Below, piece by piece: positions 7,554-10,864 of a DNA stretch of 10,864 nucleotides. The position numbers and the translations under genes are program-made. Position 1 is the first letter of the stretch. The number at the start of each line of letters is the position of its first letter. The DNA comes from Methylobacter sp. (lineage in GTDB: Bacteria > Pseudomonadota > Gammaproteobacteria > Methylococcales > Methylomonadaceae): positions 1 through 10,864 of the forward strand of contig JAQTLI010000058.1 in NCBI GenBank assembly GCA_028714995.1, given 5' to 3'. The notes beneath the pieces are model-generated. The model was given only the letters and a program-made list of their open reading frames with translations. It was not told where the DNA came from and searched no databases.

Positions 7554-8427
7554 CGACGAGCGAAGCAATATCGAGATACTTTCCGATCTTTTCGGTGATG
7601 ATCATGAGATTCTATTTGCAACGGAAGGCAACAGGGCATTGGAAATTGCCGCAATATCCAAGCCTGACATAATCCTGTTGGATATGATGATGCCTGGCAT
7701 TAATGGCTGTGAAGTGTGCAGACTGCTAAAAACAAATCCTCAAACCAGAGCAATCCCAGTTATCTTCATCACCGCGCTGGGCGATGTTGCAACGGAGACT
7801 CTGGGTCTGGAATTAGGTGCGATGGACTATATCAGCAAGCCTTTCAGTCCTGCCGTGGTTAAGATGAGGGTAAACATCCAAATCGAACTAAAACGTGCGC
7901 GGGAGCAGTTGACTTTGCTGGCAACTTTAGACGGGTTAACCGGTATAGCCAACCGACGACGCTTCGACGAATTCATAGCGAGCGAATGGAGCCGTGCTTC
8001 ACGCTCGCGCCAACCAATGGCACTGGCGATGATCGACATTGACCTATTCAAAAACTACAACGACCACTATGGCCACCAGGCAGGCGACAAGTGTCTGCGT
8101 AAGGTCGCCAAGTTTCTCGAAACTCATGCCGGTCGCCCTGGCGATTTAGTTGCACGCTACGGCGGAGAAGAGTTCGCCTTCATTACCTCGACAACCAACG
8201 GTACGACTGCGCTACGAATGACAGAAAGCATCTGTGGAGCGTTGCTAAGCATGCGACTACCACATACGATGTCTCCTTTCGGATATGTAACTGTGAGTAT
8301 CGGTGTAGCGGCTTTTGCCCCCGTAGACGGTGAAACTTCAGAGTTACTAGTGAGAAAAGCGGATGAAGCCTTATATCATGCAAAAAAACAGGGACGTAAT
8401 CAAGCTGTGCTTTTTACTCGGGAATGA
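7516..8427 (+). CDS. response regulator diguanylate cyclase (receiver-GGDEF)
   Basis: This 303-residue cytoplasmic protein should make cyclic-di-GMP from two GTP when its receiver is phosphorylated. The receiver (about residues 8-125) has the acidic pair Asp13/Asp14, phospho-acceptor Asp56 in LLDMMMPG, Thr86 and Lys108. The GGDEF domain (about 135-300) starts with LDGLTGIANRRRFDE, has the metal-site stretch IDIDLFKNYND, and an active-site GGEEF at 216-220. RPGD at 207-210, five residues before GGEEF, matches the RxxD inhibitory site, so product feedback is likely. The ATG at 7516 lies inside the kinase gene, overlapping its last 38 bases in another frame, with a weak GGA upstream. Translation is therefore probably coupled to the kinase. 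A TTG at 7504 is a less likely start. Length and order are typical of the family; no other output domain is present. Partnership with the kinase's Hpt domain is inferred from the overlap. Confidence 0.95.
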   Translation: MIPQTHARILIVDDERSNIEILSDLFGDDHEILFATEGNRALEIAAISKPDIILLDMMMPGINGCEVCRLLKTNPQTRAIPVIFITALGDVATETLGLELGAMDYISKPFSPAVVKMRVNIQIELKRAREQLTLLATLDGLTGIANRRRFDEFIASEWSRASRSRQPMALAMIDIDLFKNYNDHYGHQAGDKCLRKVAKFLETHAGRPGDLVARYGGEEFAFITSTTNGTTALRMTESICGALLSMRLPHTMSPFGYVTVSIGVAAFAPVDGETSELLVRKADEALYHAKKQGRNQAVLFTRE

Positions 8428-8544
8428 GAATAAACTTACTTACAAAATCCGTAGCGGCAATCAGGAAATTCTGGATGTTATTTGGTTTCCGTTCCTAAAT
8501 AGTCATGCTGTAAACTAAAATAACGACCACACAAGGATTTAGTC

Positions 8545-10864
8545 ATGAAAGGCACTTCAACCAAAACTCCCAACGTATTCTGGAATACCCCTGCGGAACA
8601 ACAACTCAAGCAGTTGTCTACGACACTTCAAGGATTAAGCAACAAAGAAGCCAATCAGCGCATAAAACGTTATGGTGCAAACCGGCTGAACAACAAGAAG
8701 CAAACGGGGAACCTCCGACTGTTTTTTGCCCAGTTTAAAAGCTCCATTATCCTGATACTGCTTTTTGCCACGGGCTTGTCCTTTTATTTACATGACCGAC
8801 TGGATGCAGCGATCATTTTAACGATTGTCCTGATCAGCGGCTTATTAGGATTCTGGCAGGAAAAAGGTGCAGCCAGCGCCATAGAAAAATTGCTTGCAAT
8901 CGTGCAAATCAAGGTCAGCGTGCTTCGCGATGGCATTGCAACGGAAATTGTCGCCGAAAACCTGATTCCCGGCGATATTATATTACTCAAGGCCGGAGAC
9001 GTTATTCCGGGGGATTGTTTGATCCTGGATTCCGACAACCTGTTTATTGATGAAGCCATACTGACTGGAGAGAGCTATCCGGTCGAAAAATTGCCCGGCG
9101 TGTTGCCGGCAGATACCGCATTAAGCCAGCGCACCAACGCCTTGTGGATGGGAACGCATGTGCAGAGCGGCGATGCGACAGCGCTGGTGGTTGCAACAGG
9201 ACAAACAACTGAATTCGGAAAACTTTCCCTGCGCATTAAGTTAAAGGCTCCTGAAACCGAGTTTGAACGCGGCATCAGACGCTTTGGTTATCTGCTGATG
9301 GAAATCACGCTGATACTGGTTATTCTTATTTTTGCAGTGAATGTCTATCTTGAAAGACCAGTACTGGATTCGTTTTTGTTCGCGCTGGCGCTGGCCGTAG
9401 GCTTAACGCCGCAATTATTGCCCGCGATCATCAGCATCAACCTAGCTCACGGCGCCAAGCGCATGGCTGAGAAGAAAGTCATCGTCAAGCAGTTGGCTTC
9501 CATCGAAAACTTCGGCAGCATGAATGTATTGTGTTCGGATAAAACCGGCACCTTGACCGAAGGCACCGTACATCTGCACGATACGTTTGACCTGTCAGGC
9601 AACGCCAGCGAGAAAGTGGCATTGTATGCCTATCTTAATTCTATTTATGAAACCGGATTTAGCAATCCCATCGACGAAGCGATCCGGCAATATCGGCAGT
9701 TCGATGTAAACGACTGCGAAAAACTGGCGGAAATTCCATATGATTTTTACCGCAAACGCTTAAGCCTGTTAATTACAAAACAGGGCGAAAACATGTTGAT
9801 CACCAAAGGTGCGCTGACCAATGTACTTGCCGCCTGTTCTGAAGCGGAAAATGCCGATGGCACACTGGTGCCGATAGCGTCGGCGAGCGAGCAAATCCAA
9901 CAGCGTTACGAAGATTTCAGTCGCCAGGGATTTCGCACCCTGGGCCTTGCTTATAAGCCGATGGATGCTCAGACACGGATTGATAAGGCTGATGAAACTG
10001 GAATGCGCTTTTTAGGCTTTCTGTTATTTTTCGATCCGCCCAAGGCAGACTGTGCCGAAACGATCAATCAGTTGCGTGAACTGGGTGTGACGCTCAAAAT
10101 TATTACCGGCGATAATCGCCTTGTAGCAGCCACCGTCAGTAAGCAACTGGGGCTTGCAGAACACGAAATCCTTACCGGCCCGGAAATTCAGAAAATGAGC
10201 GACCCGGCATTGATAAATAAAGTGGTAGATGTCGATTTATTCGCCGAAATCGAACCCAACCAGAAGGAACGCATTATCATTGCGCTGAAAAAAGCCGGTT
10301 TTGTGGTCGGCTATATGGGTGATGGCATTAATGATGTATCGGCACTGCATGCCGCCGATGTCGGCATCTCTGTCGAAAGCGCTGCCGACATCGCCAAAGA
10401 AACCGCCGAAATTGTGCTGTTGGAAAAAGATCTGGCCGTACTGGTGCAGGGTGTCCGTGAAGGACGCATCACATTCGCCAACACGCTGAAATACGTGTTC
10501 ATGGCAACCAGCTCCAACTTCGGCAACATGTTCAGTATGGCGGGCGCATCCTTATTCCTGCCCTTTCTGCCGTTATTGCCCAAGCAAATCCTGTTAACCA
10601 ACCTGCTGACTGATTTCCCGGAAATGACCATCGCCTCGGACAATGTCGACACGGAAATGGTTTCACAACCGCGGCGTTGGGATATAAAGTTCATCCGCAA
10701 ATTCATGATTACCTTTGGCTTCGTCAGTTCCCTGTTCGATTTTATGACTTTCGGCCTGCTTTTGCTGCTGGATGTCTCTGTAGAACAATTTCGCACTGCC
10801 TGGTTTCTGGAATCTGTAGTTTCAGCCGCACTGATTGTCTTTGTGGTGCGCAGCAGCAAATCAT
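8545..10864 (+). CDS. MgtA/MgtB-type P-type ATPase, magnesium transport (3' end beyond window)
   Basis: The first 773 residues of an inner-membrane cation pump are present, with no stop before the window edge; perhaps 60-120 residues with the last helices are missing. The ribosome binding site AAGGA (8533-8537) lies seven bases before the ATG. Visible parts are an N-terminal cation-ATPase domain (about 9-47), helices M1/M2 (about 62-102), actuator motif LTGES (173-177), M3 (about 248-270), M4 with PQLLP (289-293), phosphorylation site DKTGT (Asp332), KGA (421-423), TGDN (521-524), GDGIND (592-597), then M5 to M8. The M5 stretch SSNFGNMFS, the M6 stretch LLTD (Asp690) and the following DNVD match the magnesium-transporting P3B group better than calcium or heavy-metal pumps. 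Known MgtA proteins have Glu in M4 (PEMLP); here it is Gln290. The 117-base gap from the cyclase has no clear terminator or promoter and is too short for an MgtA-type long leader. Mg2+ specificity is inferred from family likeness. Confidence 0.9.
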   Translation, partial: MKGTSTKTPNVFWNTPAEQQLKQLSTTLQGLSNKEANQRIKRYGANRLNNKKQTGNLRLFFAQFKSSIILILLFATGLSFYLHDRLDAAIILTIVLISGLLGFWQEKGAASAIEKLLAIVQIKVSVLRDGIATEIVAENLIPGDIILLKAGDVIPGDCLILDSDNLFIDEAILTGESYPVEKLPGVLPADTALSQRTNALWMGTHVQSGDATALVVATGQTTEFGKLSLRIKLKAPETEFERGIRRFGYLLMEITLILVILIFAVNVYLERPVLDSFLFALALAVGLTPQLLPAIISINLAHGAKRMAEKKVIVKQLASIENFGSMNVLCSDKTGTLTEGTVHLHDTFDLSGNASEKVALYAYLNSIYETGFSNPIDEAIRQYRQFDVNDCEKLAEIPYDFYRKRLSLLITKQGENMLITKGALTNVLAACSEAENADGTLVPIASASEQIQQRYEDFSRQGFRTLGLAYKPMDAQTRIDKADETGMRFLGFLLFFDPPKADCAETINQLRELGVTLKIITGDNRLVAATVSKQLGLAEHEILTGPEIQKMSDPALINKVVDVDLFAEIEPNQKERIIIALKKAGFVVGYMGDGINDVSALHAADVGISVESAADIAKETAEIVLLEKDLAVLVQGVREGRITFANTLKYVFMATSSNFGNMFSMAGASLFLPFLPLLPKQILLTNLLTDFPEMTIASDNVDTEMVSQPRRWDIKFIRKFMITFGFVSSLFDFMTFGLLLLLDVSVEQFRTAWFLESVVSAALIVFVVRSSKS

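Noticed and set aside
8482..8516. Possible promoter before the ATPase gene (TTGGTT and TAAACT)
   Set aside because: The boxes are 23 bases apart and the match is weak; no better pair is seen in the 117-base gap.
10311..10859. 182-codon open frame on the minus strand
   Set aside because: It lies wholly antisense to the conserved P-type ATPase and has no recognisable motif, so it is a shadow of the real frame.

Overview
The window reads as a signal-transduction region of a Gram-negative, probably gammaproteobacterial, chromosome. All genes lie on the + strand. The organism is an inference. The transposase remnant, the phosphatase and the ATPase look like proteins of environmental gammaproteobacteria such as methanotrophs of the Methylococcales, but nothing here fixes a species.

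Layout. Bases ~106-376 hold the 3' end of an IS1595-like (ISXO2-type) transposase, broken by a one-base frameshift in a G run. A good sigma70-type promoter (384-412) follows, with a G-rich ribosome binding site. They serve a 660-residue cytoplasmic protein (448-2430) with three PAS domains and a PP2C-type SpoIIE/RsbU phosphatase domain. Two small hairpins follow its stop codon. A 584-base stretch (2431-3014) has no convincing gene. Next comes a 1512-residue hybrid sensor kinase (3015-7553): signal peptide, fourteen propeller-blade repeats, Y_Y_Y domain, one membrane helix, HisKA, HATPase, receiver, and Hpt. A 303-residue receiver-GGDEF diguanylate cyclase (7516-8427) overlaps its 3' end. Last is a P-type ATPase of the magnesium-transporter (MgtA/MgtB) type, which starts at 8545 and runs off the right edge.

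How the genes may work together. The hybrid kinase has every station of a phosphorelay (His874, Asp1198, His1357) but no DNA-binding output. The overlapping gene encodes a receiver (Asp56) fused to a GGEEF cyclase with an intact RxxD inhibitory site. The simplest reading is a two-gene relay from a periplasmic signal to cyclic-di-GMP. The PAS phosphatase upstream has its own promoter and no visible anti-sigma or STAS partner. The ATPase has its own ribosome binding site and may be functionally unrelated.

Most notable points: the complete relay to a c-di-GMP output behind a 14-blade sensor of a kind best known from Bacteroidetes; a PAS domain in the phosphatase with the FixL heme-pocket His and Arg exactly 20 residues apart; and a Glu-to-Gln change at the membrane-helix-4 ion site of the ATPase. 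I found no clearly undescribed system; these are variations on known families.
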